A DNA stretch of 64,000 nt from Oxytricha trifallax (lineage: Eukaryota > Ciliophora > Spirotrichea > Sporadotrichida > Oxytrichidae), in contig ARYC01001457.1 of the NCBI GenBank assembly GCA_000711775.1, positions 35,186 through 99,185 on the forward strand, read 5' to 3'. A program made the translations under genes and the position numbers. Of the stretch, positions 35,342-47,573 are shown piece after piece. Under the pieces are notes generated by a model. That model did no database searches. It worked only from the letters and a program-made list of their open reading frames with translations, and had not been told where the DNA came from. Numbering within the stretch: the first letter of the stretch is position 1; the number at the start of each line of letters is the position of its first letter.

Positions 35342-36129
35342 ATGGAGTCAATAAATCATGCAATGAAAAGAGTGCAAGCACGAGAATCGATTTAAAGATT
35401 AAGAAGCAAGGAGGATTTGCATTGTTACCTGGTGCAGCAAGGTAATGAACTCATAGTAACTAATCTTTATTATTTAGTTGGTTTGTTTCTGTCAACGATG
35501 GAAGGTACTAAAATTTCATTTCTAAGAGCGATACTCTGCGAAGAGAAGAAAGCTTTTGAAAACTTAAGATCTGAAGTTTGCAGAGATTCCAAACTATCTA
35601 GAAATCTCTGTGACTAACTTATAAGATGATGCTATGATGACCCAGAGGTTTCGCAGTACCTGCCTACTAAGAAGCAGTTGTCAAATAAACAACCTGAAAG
35701 AAACTATTTCTTTGGTATACTTGCAACAATTAAAGGTGATTACTTGAAAGAAATTATTCAAAAATCTAATAAGAAAAGGTACAGCATCTCTTCAGAAGTT
35801 AAGGAAAAACAGGGGATCAAGATAAGTGAGAGCTGGCTATAAGAGTTGCAGAAGCACCCATATATTTCAAGTAAGATTTGTAGTTTAACTCTTTAGAAAA
35901 ATCTGGTACTGGCATCTTCTTGATGAAGGAATAGAGCAAGCTTCACAGAGAGTGAAAGTTGCAGACTAAGTATGAAGTTAGCAAGAGACTTTATTCAAAT
36001 ATTTAGCCTCCAGAGTTAATGAACATAGATGCTAGAGCTGGCAGCAAGAGAAGAAACCTAGGCCCAAGTAAGCCATAAGAGGATGAAAAGAAAGAGAAGC
36101 CAGCTCCCTCTAAAGAATTTTAAATGTGA
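35342..36129 (+). CDS. TBE-B 22-kDa-type protein
   Basis: The ATG at 35342 starts MESINHAMKRVQARESIQRL, then LRSKEDLHCYLVQQGNEL, MEGTKISFLRAILCEEKKAF, a slipped IPNYLEISVTN-like block, VSQYLPTKKQLSNKQPERNY, FFGILATIKGDYLKEIIQ, KRYSISSEVKEKQGIKISES and a tail NIDARAGSKRRNLGPSKPQE ending at TGA 36127-36129. Four or five one-base slips, several at homopolymers. Same family as the TBE-A, D and E genes; biochemical role unknown. Confidence 0.8.
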
Positions 36130-36139
36130 TTTATATATT

Positions 36140-37204
36140 AATTAACTTAACTACAAAACTTATTTATATCCATTCACTCTCCCTTCTTTAGCACACTTTT
36201 AAGCTAATTAATTATCTACTCTCTTAGCTTAGCTTTTAATAAAGTCGACTGTATCGATAGGTTGGCCATTCATCAAGTGGTATAGCACCAGTTTCTTGGT
36301 ATGACCTTTTAATATTCCCCAGTAGAACTCAATTCCATATAACTATGGACTGTAAGGTACATTGAACACTGGCGTTATTCTTAATTGTTCATAACTCTTC
36401 CTTGTACCTTTAGTCTTATGAACAGAAAGATTATCAACAAACAGTATAATCTCTTATTCAGGGTACTTCTCTCTCAGCTGTTCTAAAAACTTTATATACT
36501 GCTCTGTCTTAATAGAGCGAGGATGAATAACATAAGTTTCTAAACCAGTATCCTCACTAATTCCTCCAAGAATTGCCATTGTTTATACCTTGACTTTCTA
36601 GTCATATACTTCTATATTACTATGCCTCTTATACCAAGACTTCTAGATGAAAGTGTTGAAGGTAAACACAGCCTCGTCAGCATGAATAAACTTAATATTA
36701 TTCTATTAGGCTCTCTGCATTTAATTATAAATATAATTTAAGTTGTTGTTGTAAAATGGCAGAGTGAAATCAATTACTCTCTTGATACGATTTACACCTT
36801 TGTAAGAGATACCATTTCGTTTATATATTTTTTCCAACAGATTATACAGAGATCTTCAACTCAGGGAACTGGCGGTGAAATATAGTAGCTCGTTGGTCGA
36901 GAGAGAAGTGTGTCCAATACTTCAAAGTTTTTTCATTAATTAGATAGTCAATATGATACTATAGAAACTTTGACTTCCTCTAAGGCTTAGAATTCAGTAA
37001 TTATTGCTTTAGTTATACTGCTATAAGGCAGTGAGAGCGAACAGTTGATGGACTACGCTTTAAGAGCAGTGCAATAGACTTATAGTTCAGTACTGGTTTG
37101 ACTTATTCACTATACATATCACATCCATAACGCAGTTTAAACACTAAATCTATATACTCTTCATCATAAATAGACCCCAAAAGCTTGTAATTTTAGTCTC
37201 GCAT
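36140..37204 (-). CDS. TBE-B 42-kDa transposase (DDE)
   Basis: The minus-strand ATG at 37202-37204 gives MRDQNYKLLGSIYDEEYIDL, VFKLRYGCDMYSEQVKPVL, a helix-turn-helix-like block SIALLLKRSPSTVRSHC, YWTHFSLDQRATIFHRQFPE, KFIHADEAVFTFNTFI (first Asp), ILFVDNLSVHKTK (second Asp), FNVPYSPQLYGIEFYWGILK (Glu) and LVLYHLMNGQPIDTVDFIK near the end. The TGA that ends the TBE-D homologue reads TTA here, so the stop is displaced; the given end is by alignment. The N-terminal HTH plus DDE layout fits a Tc1/IS630-type transposase. Confidence 0.85.
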
Positions 37205-37288
37205 TTAATTAATAACCCCAGCCCCTAAAAAATTCCCTAAAAATCAAAGCACTTATAAACCTCATTAAGGACTTTTGGGGTTTTGATT

Positions 37289-37647
37289 GATCTATATTTT
37301 AATGCGTTTTCCTACAGCTAGTCAATCATAATTTACTAGTCCTCTTAGAATTGTCTAGTGAACTCTTATTACTGATTAATCGCATTTGAGTTGAGGCCAT
37401 TATAGCTTCTCTCTAAATTTCCCTAAATATCTTGATCTTTTTACTTAATAGTTTTACCCTCGTCTTCGTTATTGCTTCCGCTTTCGTCTTCCCCGTCGTA
37501 GTCCTAATCGTCAGAGGACTCGAGTCTTGCCCAGTCCATAGCATCTGTAAAACATTAGAAATAAATATTTATATAATTACTTAGTTTTGATCTGACTTCA
37601 GAGATTTGACTTTTTTCGCTTTAATTCCTCTCTTCAGAATCTTACAT
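37289..37647 (-). CDS. 5' part of the TBE-B-interrupted host gene
   Basis: The minus-strand ATG at 37645-37647 starts MQDSEERNQSEKSQISEVRS; a 36-nt GTAATT..TTACAG intron (37545-37580) joins KLN to AMDWARLESSDDQDYDGEDE. Then SGSNNEDEGKTIKQKDQDIQ, LERSYNGLNSNAINQQQEF, TRQFQEDQQIMIDQLQENAL and KYRS at the TBE-B target site. The N-terminus is acidic, then predicted helical. The EDQQIMIDQL stretch faintly recalls a SNARE heptad, but I do not claim that. Coding across the insertion is in frame after element removal. A second copy of only this part occurs at 57452-57810. Confidence 0.75.
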
Positions 37648-38165
37648 TAAATTATATATTGTAAATTTATATTTTTAGAAAAGAATTGGTATAAAAATAA
37701 AAAGAATTATACTATTTATTTATACATTTCTTGTTTAATAAATCTAAATATAGTGATAATTAACTATATTATAAAAATTTATATTTTACATATTTTAGCC
37801 AATATAATTAGTTTATTTATATCTGTTCAACAGAGAATACTAAATTAAATTGTATTATATATACAATTTTTATTGATTAATTACATGATAGTTTAATTAC
37901 TGTATTTTAAAATGGTCTTAATTAATTGTTTTTCTAATTTTTATTAGTGTCATTAATAAATAAATACATAAAATTATAAATACAAATATTAAATAAATTA
38001 AGCAAATGTTATACTTTTTTAGACATCATTTCAAAACAAATAGATTAGAATAATGTGAAAAAGATAAAATAAATTTATAAGAAGTTATTAATTCATACAA
38101 TTAATTCGGATATTTAAAACTTTCCAATAAAGTTATTATTATTAAACACAGGATTTTCGAAATTA

Positions 38166-40409
38166 ATGAGATCAACCAAAGTGTTCGTTTGCTTAGCCAT
38201 GATAATAATTATGGTCAGCATTCAATAAGTTTTATCAAAGAAATCAGACAATCTTATATTTATTAAATTTATAGAATATATAAATAATTAAATTAATAAA
38301 TGGGGTAGAATTATTAGATCTTCTGGAGAAAATATTTAATGTATAATATATTATGATCTTAAAGAAGTATTATTTCAAAAATAAATTAACAAAATGTATG
38401 AATTTTCATTTTATTCTATGATTAGTATATATTTAATTTCACATGAATTAATCCAAGATTGTGTTTTTGAATATTTTAAAATAAACATTTTTCCTATTCT
38501 GATATTCTAATTTTACACTTTATCTATATGATTATTTTAATTCTTTAATAGTTTTTCTCATTAATATAGTTAATATAATTAGACATTTTATTTAATTTAT
38601 CAAGTTATTAACATTTCTAAAAACTTCTAATGTATCATTAATCATACTATTACATTATTTGTTCATAATATCTCCCCTATATGCATTTTAACTTTTTATA
38701 TTCAATAAAATATTAGCATGAGAAAAATGCATTAAAAAGTTTTTTTAATGTTTGGATATGTAAATTATTACAGTTGCTTTTTGAATTTATCATAAACCCT
38801 TTTTACACTAATCTTTTAATATACAAATAAAGAATAGATCTGTAAGTTTGAGATAAAAATACTTGAGAAACTAAGAAACTAAATGTATAATAATATTAAC
38901 AGTTTTTATTTTCAAATTAGAGTATTAAATATTTAACTATTCATGTTAACTTGCTTAAATAAAATGATTAATTGATTTAATAATACTTCTTGGAAAATAT
39001 TCTTGATTTATAAACTCCCCCTTCAATTATTTAATATACAATATGAGTTTGATTGCCAATGAAATTCAAAATACTAAGATATTTCAAAAGCAAAATTCAT
39101 ATTGTTAAAATTAGTATACATCTATTTACAATGATATAAAGAAAAAGCAAATTATATGTTTTTAAGTTTAATTACTTTATTTATTATAAGCATCTTTAAA
39201 ACGCTTAGAATAACACAATGTAAATTGATAATTAGTCATTGTCAATTTTGAGTTTCATATAAATTTTGCAAATATTTAATATAATTTTAGAATGTTTTTA
39301 TATATTTTTTTAAATCATATTATTTCCTGAAGAATGATTTATTTTTTAAACCCAAAGAAAGCAAAATTTTATCATTATAAGATTTAAAATTAATAATTTG
39401 TAAAATCTTTATAAAATTAAAATTTTTATATATAAAATCAAAAATCTGACAATGATTATGATCATGAATGGCATTATGTTATATGCATATTTGCTCGTTA
39501 TTAACTTATGATGGAGCTTTATTTAATAAGTAATAATAGACGATTGTGATGTTTTAATAATTTTTAGAAACAAATTTTGTTACCATATAAAAGGGCTTTA
39601 CCAAAATTTAAATTTAAATCAAATTTATATTTGGATTTTATTTATGAATTTTATTATAATTGTAACGAATCATATAAATTTACTTTTAGATTTCACTGAG
39701 TAATATGAATCTGATACTTCAACAGCCCCTCAGAACAGATTAGTAAATTAAATCGTGAGGGCGATTGAGGAATCCCAACTACAATAATAAGACGGCACTT
39801 CATCAATATTAACTTCTACCAAATTATAAAATATTTTTATTATCATATAATAAAAACCAACCTCATTAATTATCCTTAATATTTTTAATCAATTCATTTA
39901 TATTTAAATATTAATATGATAAAATTTGGACAATTTTTATTAATTCAAGTTAAATAATTATAATTATACAACGAAATTAATTTAATTGTTTTCTAATATA
40001 TATTTTTATTAAAAGACACCATAATAAAATAAAAATAAGTTCTTTTATTATAAACTCATTAAAAACAAATTCTTTATATTTTATTAATCTAATAATTTTA
40101 TTCATAAAGATAATTTAGTTATTTTGATTACTTAATTTAATAACAAATTGAAAGATGGAGACGTTACTGGTGAAGCCATTATTTTATTTTGGTTAGTGGC
40201 AGCTTAATTATTTAATAATTTTATTTGAAATACTTAAAAATGGTCAATTATATATTTTAGCGGGGTTAATAGGGGCGTTGTAATATATTAGATAAAGTCT
40301 TGGTGAAAATTCATGTTTATTCGGCTCTAAAAAGAAATCCATTAAATCAAATTATTCATAGTAGGATATTACTGAGCAGCCGTAAATACAAATCATAATT
40401 ATTCAGTGA
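38166..40409 (+). CDS. Small type I membrane protein, germline copy 1 (five segments)
   Basis: Five coding segments in linear order: a 38166-38252 (MRSTKVFVCLAMIIIMVSIQ..., signal peptide), b 38299-38327 (GVELLDLLE), c 39707-39825 (TSTAPQNRLVNQIVRAIEES..., Gln-rich), d 40144-40203 (DGDVTGEAIILFWLVAA), e 40259-40409 (LIGALQYIRQ..., tail to IIIIQ, TGA 40407-40409). Pointers at the junctions: AAT, GA, CAAATT, AGC. Joined, they give one frame of about 143 residues: cleavable signal, ~65-residue ectodomain, one transmembrane helix formed across the d/e junction, and a Lys/Gln-rich tail. Reading frame and order are conserved in copies 2 and 3. No family recognised; a surface or organellar membrane protein is as far as the sequence goes. 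Confidence 0.7.
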
Positions 40410-41625
40410 CTTATTATATATTTTAATTAAATAAATCACCATTCATCTATAAATAAATTAAAGTATACACATTCATCATTGAGTATTAAAATATAGTCTC
40501 ACTTAAAAATTAAATAAAACTAAATTAATTATAAAAGTAGCATGCTAATTAAAATTATTTATCATTATTTGCCTTTTTTTAAAAATAAGTCAAATAAATT
40601 ATGGTTTCAAATTTATATATATTTTCATAAGTTTCAATTAATTAAAAGGACTTTATAAAACTATTTTAATAATTGATGATAATGGTTAATTTATGATAAA
40701 TTTTTAATCATTTAATTATATAATTCTAAGAAAGTATTGTTTTGTTAATCCAAAATATTTAATTTAAAAATAATGATAGATTTTTATAATAAAACTATTA
40801 TAGAAATATTTTATCAATATTTAAAGATTTTAATCTATAGTTATAATTTAAAGAAGGTATTTTTATTCAGGTATTAACATAATATTAGAGATAGTTCTAT
40901 TTATTATATATTTTAAAATCATAGAAAACATTTTTTATATTTATTATACAAGTTTTATAACATTAATAAATTACTAATTTTTTAAAAAATATTGGATACC
41001 TGAAAAATATAAAAATTAAGTCATACTAATGAAATTAAAAACTTAATTTAAATAATTTAAGAATATATTTAACAATGATTTTAACATAATGTAAATAGTG
41101 AAAACTAAAAATATTTTGAATCTTATAAATATAAATTTAACATATGTTAGATGAATTTTATTCATTTATACAGACCGGAATATTACCTACAATATAAAAA
41201 AACAATAAATTCAGCTTATTAAAATATAATTAATACTAGATTGTTTTAAGAGTAATTTAATATTAAATTAATTGCTTTTAAAACATGCTTGTTATTGATA
41301 TCGCAATTGATACTAAAATTAAATAATATTTGTAATAATTTTCAAAGTCTAAGTTTATTAAATAGTAAAGTATGAATTTTTTATTCAATTAAAGTTTTGA
41401 GGATATTAAATTTACAAGAAGTAATCAAGCAGATGGATTTTTAATAGCTTTAAACTTAAATTTATATAAACATTAAAGAAACAGCATTTAAAACCCCAAA
41501 ACCCCTTAATGAGGTTTATAAGTGCTTTAATTTGTAGGATATAGTTGGGGTCTTATTAAGGTTAGTAGAAAAATCATGTTTTATGTGAATTAAATGAATA
41601 TATATTATTTAATAGTGTTCTTAAA

Positions 41626-43043
41626 TCAAACAAATTTTTTCTGCTTGTCTTTATTGTATCTCTAGAAACTTGCTCTCTTTCTTTAATGAGCCAAGGATGT
41701 CATTTAATTTTACGAGTATAGTTTGAAGCTCTCACGGTTATCATCCAAACTATACTATTAATTTCTTCGTAGGCATCTTCTTACATTATATTACTAGGCC
41801 AAACTTATTGATTGTTTTTTATATTAAATACCAAAGTAAAACATACATTCCGTGACACTTTCTAATATTATTGCAGCTAATACCAAACATCCAATTAAAA
41901 TGAACCATTAGTCCAATACTCTCTTATCCTGAAGTCCCAATTACATAAGCTAAATTAACAATATCCTATCTTAAAAATTTATTGAACTCTGTAACTACTA
42001 TTTCTAAAGGGCAAAGATTTAGCATAAAGTTTTCAGTCTTCTAATTCTATAAACATATCCAAGTTCATGCAACTCAAAAACGCCCTGTATCTTAATTGAG
42101 AGTATGTGGTTCATAATATTGGGGTATCTATCGTGATATAGATAGTCTCTCAGAGTCAATTCAAATTTTTTAGACTGAATGCAATAGATTATAATAAAGC
42201 TTTCGAGCTTGACCAAATTCTCGCTATCTTTTTTACTAGGCCTCTCTAAGAACCATGTATTCATTAGCAAAAATCTTTCTAATACTGTTGGTTCTTAAGA
42301 AGTAGCTGAAGGGATACACATTATACGCACACTCATCAACAACTATGCGCATTTTTTGCTTTTGTAGGCACGTTTATATTCAAGAAGTTCTCAATACAAT
42401 TGCTGAGATCAGCTGCATTCAATACAGTTATTTATAGCCTTCGCTTAGAATCACTCTAAAAATGTATCGCCTGCAAGTTGTTCATAGACTCATAAAGTTT
42501 CTACATCTTGAGCTTCTGTTGCTTATCTCTTTAAAATTCAAGAGTATTATATTTTCTTTTCTTAGTACAAGCTTGTAAGTATCTTTATCGTGAATTAAGA
42601 ACTCACTCACGTGATGCTATTGCATTTGCCTTTTAACTTTAGCAGAGTGAGTATATGACTTCATTCATGTTTTGCACTAATATCTGCCATCCACCTTATC
42701 ATGCTTAAAATATATCTTTGCTTTGCCAAAATGTATTTCTTTGATATGCCTCACAAACAATACTCAGTTGAGAAGAAATTTAACAATCATTGTATTAAAA
42801 GTTTTATAACTTTTCAATTTGTTGCTGTTCTTTTAACTCCTCAATTATTCAATTTATATTTAAACTCCCATTTTTCGCTCTACTGATTGCTTTTATTTCG
42901 AGACCAAATACTTTTGATTCAAACTCTTAACTCAAGATCTCTCTCAACATAAATAACCTCTGTCTTTTTTTGTGGTTCCGAAGTTTACCTATGATTAGCC
43001 AGTGTAAGTTGAACTGCTCTGCGATTTAAGTTAGCCGACAGGT
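41626..43043 (-). pseudogene. TBE-C zinc-finger/kinase gene, degraded
   Basis: Alignment to TBE-E shows the same frame blocks (NLNRRA-type start near 43030, finger segments near 42700, kinase to the FV-TGA end at 41626-41628), but the start ATG reads CTG (ACCTGTCGG where TBE-E has ACATGGCGG) and there are many slips. Recognisable are LENPSKKDSENLV-like, YLYHDRYPNIMNHIL, GYVYRIRRLK where the catalytic loop should read HRDLK, showing loss of the catalytic Asp. Confidence 0.75.
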
Positions 43044-43214
43044 TTAAAATAAAATTTTAATTTCTATAATAAAGCTCTAATTAATTCACTGTAATAATAA
43101 CTCTGTGTTGGAGATTCCTAATTATCAATAATGGTTGATTTTGAGATGCTAAGGATCATATTTATGCTAGTTATTAATTTTAATTTTTTTTTCTTCATGC
43201 TTTACGTGTTTAAT

Positions 43215-43338
43215 TTTGGTACAAAATAAGAAAAACTTGAGATTGGTATTAAGTAATGTACCATTTTGGAACTTTTCTATTAAAAGTTTAATACTAGGCG
43301 CTAATTAAGTATTGGTATTATTAAATTGGTACCAATTA
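43215..43338. promoter_or_regulatory. TBE-C remnant of the AATTAAGT repeat region
   Basis: GGCGCTAATTAAGTATTGGT and ATTGGTACCAATTA correspond to the TBE-E spacer motifs; the region is cut short by the MITE fragment. Confidence 0.4.
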
Positions 43339-43342
43339 TAGA

Positions 43343-43503
43343 GGGGATCCGCCTATAGTAAAGTCCATTTGATTTTGAATTTTCTTTCGAAAAAGTACAA
43401 TATTGTCTAAGTTTTGAGAAAGTTAACTGCCAAGATTTTAAATAATTATAAATTAATATAAAAGCTAATTTCCCAAATCGAATGTATTTTCCTAAAATAT
43501 TAT
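43343..43503. mobile_element. Half copy of the palindromic MITE
   Basis: CGCCTATAGTAAAGTCCA, TTTTGAATTTTC, AGTTAACTGCCAA and CCCAAATCGAATGTATTTTC match the right arms of the MITEs at 22685 and 23719 in order. The left arm is absent, and the copy abuts the broken end of TBE-C, so it marks the rearrangement point. Confidence 0.7.
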
Positions 43504-43775
43504 TTAGATCTATTTCTATAAAATTTTGATATGTGAAAAAAATAAAAAATATAAAATTTTAAATACAAATATTTAAGTGTTAATATTATAATTGAGCAAA
43601 TGTTCTGCAAATTCGGACAGATGATATTTTCATTGTCATTTTAAGATCAAATAGATTAGAATAATGTGAAAAGATAAAATAAATTTATAAGAAGTTATTA
43701 AATCATTTCAATTAATTTGGATATTTAAGGTTTTCAAGTAAACTATTACAATTAAACAGAAGTTTACAAAATCTA

Positions 43776-46700
43776 ATGAGACCAACCAAAGTTTTCGTTT
43801 GCATTGCCATGATAATAATTATGGTCAGCATTCAATCAGTCTCTTCAAAAAAATCAGACAATATTTAAATTAAATTTTTATTTTATAACATAATAATTTA
43901 ATTAATAAATGGGGTGGAATTAAAGATACTCTGGTAAGACTATTAAGCGAGTATAATTAAAATGGGGAGACTGTTAAAATAAAATCAAAAAAGAGATCAA
44001 ATTAAATTATGATCATCTCAATACACAAGAGTAGAGATCAAACAGTCACTATTTTGAATAAAGTTTGAATATATCCTTACTTAAATTTAATTAACTATTC
44101 AACTAACTAAAATGGAATTTTTCTTTTTTTATCAACTTTTCTGATTTTTTCTATTTCTTGTTCATCGATCAAGTAGATGCTGAAGTGATCTTTAGAATTT
44201 TTCATAATTTTCATAGATATCTTCAGGGATATCTTCCTCAAAAAAATTAAAGTGTGGAGAGTGTGGAGAGTATGGTGAGTGTGGAGGCCAGCATCACCAA
44301 CAATAGTATAAATATCTCTAATAATCTCAAAATCAAGCATTATTATGAGTCTGGGATTTTTTCTACAACATCTTGTTTTTCTAAAATTCTTAGATGTGAT
44401 AACTAATGTTGAAGATGGTGAAGAAGATGATGTTGATGAAAACAAAGAAAAAATCAGTGATCTAAAATTTTGAAATTCTCTAGAATTTTAACCAGACTCA
44501 TAATAATGCTTGATTTTGAGATTATTAGAGATATTTATGCTATTGTTGGTGATGCTGGCCTCCACACTCACCATACTCTCCTCACTCTCCACACTTTAAT
44601 TATTTTGAGGAAGATATCCTGAAGATACCCTGAAGATATCTATGAAAATTATGAAAAATTCTAAAGATCCCTACAGCATCTACTTGATCGATGAACAAGA
44701 AATAGAAAAAATCAGAAAAGTTGATAAAAAAAGAAAAATTCCATTTTTAGTTAGTTGAATAGTTAATTAAATTTAAGTAAGGATATATTCAAACTTTATT
44801 CAAAATAGTGACTGTTTGATCTCTACTCTTGTGTATTGAGATGATCATAATTTAATTTGATCTCTTTTTTGATTTTATTTTAACAGTCTCCCCATTTTAA
44901 TTATACTCGCTTAATATTTAGAACCTATAGAAATGATCTTGTAAATAAATTAACAGCAAATAAGATTATTTTTTCGCTTTATAGTTAGCATTTTTATTAT
45001 ATTTCACATGAATCTAAAAAAGATTGATTTTTTTAATATTTTAAGACTACATATTTCTATATAATATATACTCTCATTTATCTCTAAATAATATGCTAGC
45101 AAAATATTATTTCACTGTGCTGAAATACTAATTATTTTTTGCATCATGTTTTTCTGCTTTAAATTGTTTTTACTATCATTAATATAGTAAATACAATTTA
45201 CTATTTAATTTATTAAGTTTTGTATTTTTTAGCAAACTTCTAAAGTTTCATTAAACTTACCAAGTCAGTCTAAATTAAATTTTAAATAACAGATTTAATA
45301 TCTCCCACATCCATATTTTCATTTTTTATTATTAAGAATTTAACTAATGAAAGTTTTATTAAAAGATTATGAATGCTTCGATTTGTGCATTCATGACAAT
45401 TATTCTTTCAAATCTATTTTCATTGAAGTATATTTAGACTAATTTTATAAAAAAAGATAGGTAATATTTTTGAGATAAAAATACTTTAGAAAGTGTAAAA
45501 AAATTGTGCATAAATATGTTAACAGTTTTAATGTTCAACTTAGAGTGTTAAAAAACTGATTATTCATGTTAACTAACTTGAAAAAGTTATTTGAATAAAA
45601 TTTTAATGATGAAATTCGAATTATAATTTTAATATGATAATTTTATTATTCAATAATTTCCCATCTGATTATTTTATATACAAGATGAGCTTGATTGGCA
45701 AAGGAATTTAAAATTCTATGAAAAATATGAGCAAAAATTATATTGCTAAAATCTGAATAGCATACAAAAAGTAAAAGAATTTTAAGTCTTCATTATTTAT
45801 GTTTTAATTACTATTAATATTTTCCATCAAACATTTTTTTAATGTTGCATTAGTATCCAGTATGAAAAATAAATTTCAAGAATCGACCCTTTTGGCGGAT
45901 AAAGATTAAATTAATTTTTTTTAATTTTTCAGACAATCTAAATGCTATAAAACAACTCAATCACCTAGTATAATTTATTTAACAAGCCTCCAACTTAACT
46001 TTTAACGAGTAAAAATAAAAATAACAAAATGTAAGTTTATAATAAATGACTGTCATTTTATAATTTTATATAGATTTTACATATTTTAAGTAAGCTCAAA
46101 TGTTTTTATTTTAAATTTTATTCATGATTATATCATTTTATAAACTTTTCTTAAACTTAAGTAAAAAATATTTTAAAATTTTTCTCTAACAGTTAAAATA
46201 TATAAATGTATAATAACTCTATCTCGAGAAATGATATAATCATGATTAAAATATATTACAAAGACTTTTTTAATTATACTCAAAATTTGTAAAATCTATC
46301 TAAAAAATAAAATTTGACTATAATTTATTATCAAATGACATCATTTTATTTCTATTTTAGGTTCCTTTACAACATTTATATTAACAATTATTTAATTAGT
46401 TATTTTATGTGATTGTGATGATTTTTTAACTTTTATGTTGCCTGAAAACTTAAGAAATATAGTTAATCGTTTCCCTAATTATTTAATCTCAAATTATAAA
46501 AATTTATACGTTTCATTAAATGCATAGATTTTATTTAAAAATTATATACAAAATAAAATAATTAAATAAATGTAACGAATCATATCAATTTACTAATAGA
46601 TTTCATTGAGTAATATGAGACTGATACTTCAACAGCCCCTCAGAACAGATTAGTAAATTAAATCGTGAGGGCGATTGAGGAATCTCTACTACAATAATAA

Positions 46701-47573
46701 GACGGCACTTCATCAATATTAACTTCTACCAAATTATAAAATATTTCTATTATCATATAATAAATACCAACCTCATTAATTATCCTTAATATTTTTAATC
46801 AATTCATTTATATTTAATATTAAAATGAGAACAATTTGGACAATTCAAGCTAAAGAATTACAATTATACAACAAATTTGATTTAATATTTTTTCATTAAT
46901 TTGCTTTCTAATTTAAATTTATATTTTAATTAAATGAAAAGCATAATGAAATAAAAATTAGTTCTTAACAATATAAGTTCAAATTTAATCAAGTTCTTTA
47001 TATAATATTTTTTTATCTGATAATTTTACTAAAATATTCATTTTAAAAACTATTTAAAATAAGATATTTTTAATTTACTTGATGGTTTGATTTATCATCA
47101 ATATTACTAAGTTTTCTAATGATTTTAATTACCATATTTACTATTATTATTATATAATGTTTTACAGAAATTAATACTGGGGATTAAACCAACCAGGAAT
47201 ATATAATCATTTTATGCTCTTTCTTCCCTTTCTCGCTACCATTGGTGTCCTGTATTGGAGACCCCCATATTTATTAACAAATAAGAAAAAGAAGACATTC
47301 CAGATCCAACTCCACGACCTGAACTTAGTGCAGTAGAAGCTATAATATTAGCTAATTAATTTTTATAATTTATTTAATTTGAAATACTTAGTCAATAAAT
47401 TATATATTTTAGCGGTGGCAGTTATTGGTTCAATAATTATATTGTATTTCACTAGATATCATGTTAATGGAGACCACTTTACATTCAGCCCTAAGAAACG
47501 TTCTAATAACCCAACTTAATTATATAAGGCTATAAAAAACTAGCAGTCACTATAAATCATAATTATTCAGTGA
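43776..47573 (+). CDS. Small type I membrane protein, germline copy 2 (five segments, diverged)
   Basis: Segments: a 43776-43862 (MRPTKVFVCIAMIIIMVSIQ...), b 43908-43926 (GVELK), c 46618-46734 (TDTSTAPQNRLVNQIVRAIE...), d 47278-47352 (QEKEDIPDPTPRPELSAVEA), e 47409-47573 (VAVIGSIIILYFTRYHV..., SPKKRS, IIIIQ, TGA 47571-47573). Pointers AAT, AGA, CAAAT and TTAGC join all five in one frame of about 148 residues. Signal peptide, segment c and the last seven residues are nearly identical to copies 1 and 3, while the membrane-proximal stalk, helix and tail differ strongly. Junctions b/c are the least certain. A 972-bp foldback element sits in the b-c IES. Same inferred topology as the paralogues. 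Confidence 0.65.
43943..44914. mobile_element. Foldback element (972 bp) inside the b-c IES of copy 2
   Basis: Termini TTAAGCGAG and CTCGCTTAA, arms of about 440 bp in inverted orientation, flanked by TA on both sides (43941-43942, 44915-44916). Both arms encode the same short protein in opposite directions. TA duplication fits a Tc1/mariner-like mechanism. It is absent from the equivalent IES of copies 1 and 3, so it inserted after the copies separated. Confidence 0.85.
44107..44445 (-). CDS. 112-codon ORF in the left arm of the foldback element
   Basis: Minus-strand ORF starting MFSSTSSSSPSSTLVITSKN, with MLDFEIIRDIYTIVGDAG and a charged end IDEQEIEKIRKVDKKRKIPF. The right arm carries the mirror copy on the plus strand (about 44500-44758) with small differences and a TGA. 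No transposase motif is visible. It may be chance open sequence in a palindrome; agreement of the two arms alone is expected from the inverted repeat. Confidence 0.3.
   Translation of the reverse strand: MFSSTSSSSPSSTLVITSKNFRKTRCCRKNPRLIIMLDFEIIRDIYTIVGDAGLHTHHTLHTLHTLIFLRKISLKISMKIMKNSKDHFSIYLIDEQEIEKIRKVDKKRKIPF

Larger units (their letters stand above)
33248..37285. mobile_element. TBE-B: telomere-bearing element inside a host coding region
   Basis: Ends CAAAACCCCAAAACCCC (left) and the complement at the right (one C run altered to AAGTCC), about 75-bp terminal inverted repeats including AGGTTTATAAGTGCTTTGAT. ATT lies on both sides (33245-33247, 37286-37288). Order: kinase (-), 22-kDa (+), transposase (-). 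Removing the element plus one ATT fuses KYRS to MQQDS in frame in the surrounding minus-strand gene. Confidence 0.93.
37286..41488. repeat. Segmental duplication unit, copy I
   Basis: This 4.2-kb block (5' part of the interrupted gene plus the whole first membrane-protein gene, including IESs and flanks) matches 57449-61598 closely along its length; both lie between a TBE right end and the start of a truncated TBE of another subfamily. Differences are mainly short indels and substitutions. Confidence 0.9.
41489..43338. mobile_element. TBE-C: truncated telomere-bearing element
   Basis: The left terminus AAAACCCCAAAACCCCTTAA and subterminal repeat are present; only the kinase gene and part of its upstream spacer follow. 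The element stops near 43338, where a MITE fragment begins; the 22-kDa and transposase genes and the right terminus are missing. Sequence is closest to TBE-E. Confidence 0.85.

Noticed and set aside
37289-37647. N-terminus of the interrupted gene as a SNARE/syntaxin
   Set aside because: Only a short EDQQIMIDQL stretch resembles a SNARE heptad; the rest of the ~800-residue protein is unlike syntaxins.
44107-44445. Foldback ORF as a transposase
   Set aside because: No DDE or HTH motifs; at 112 codons it is too short and Ser/His/charged-rich.
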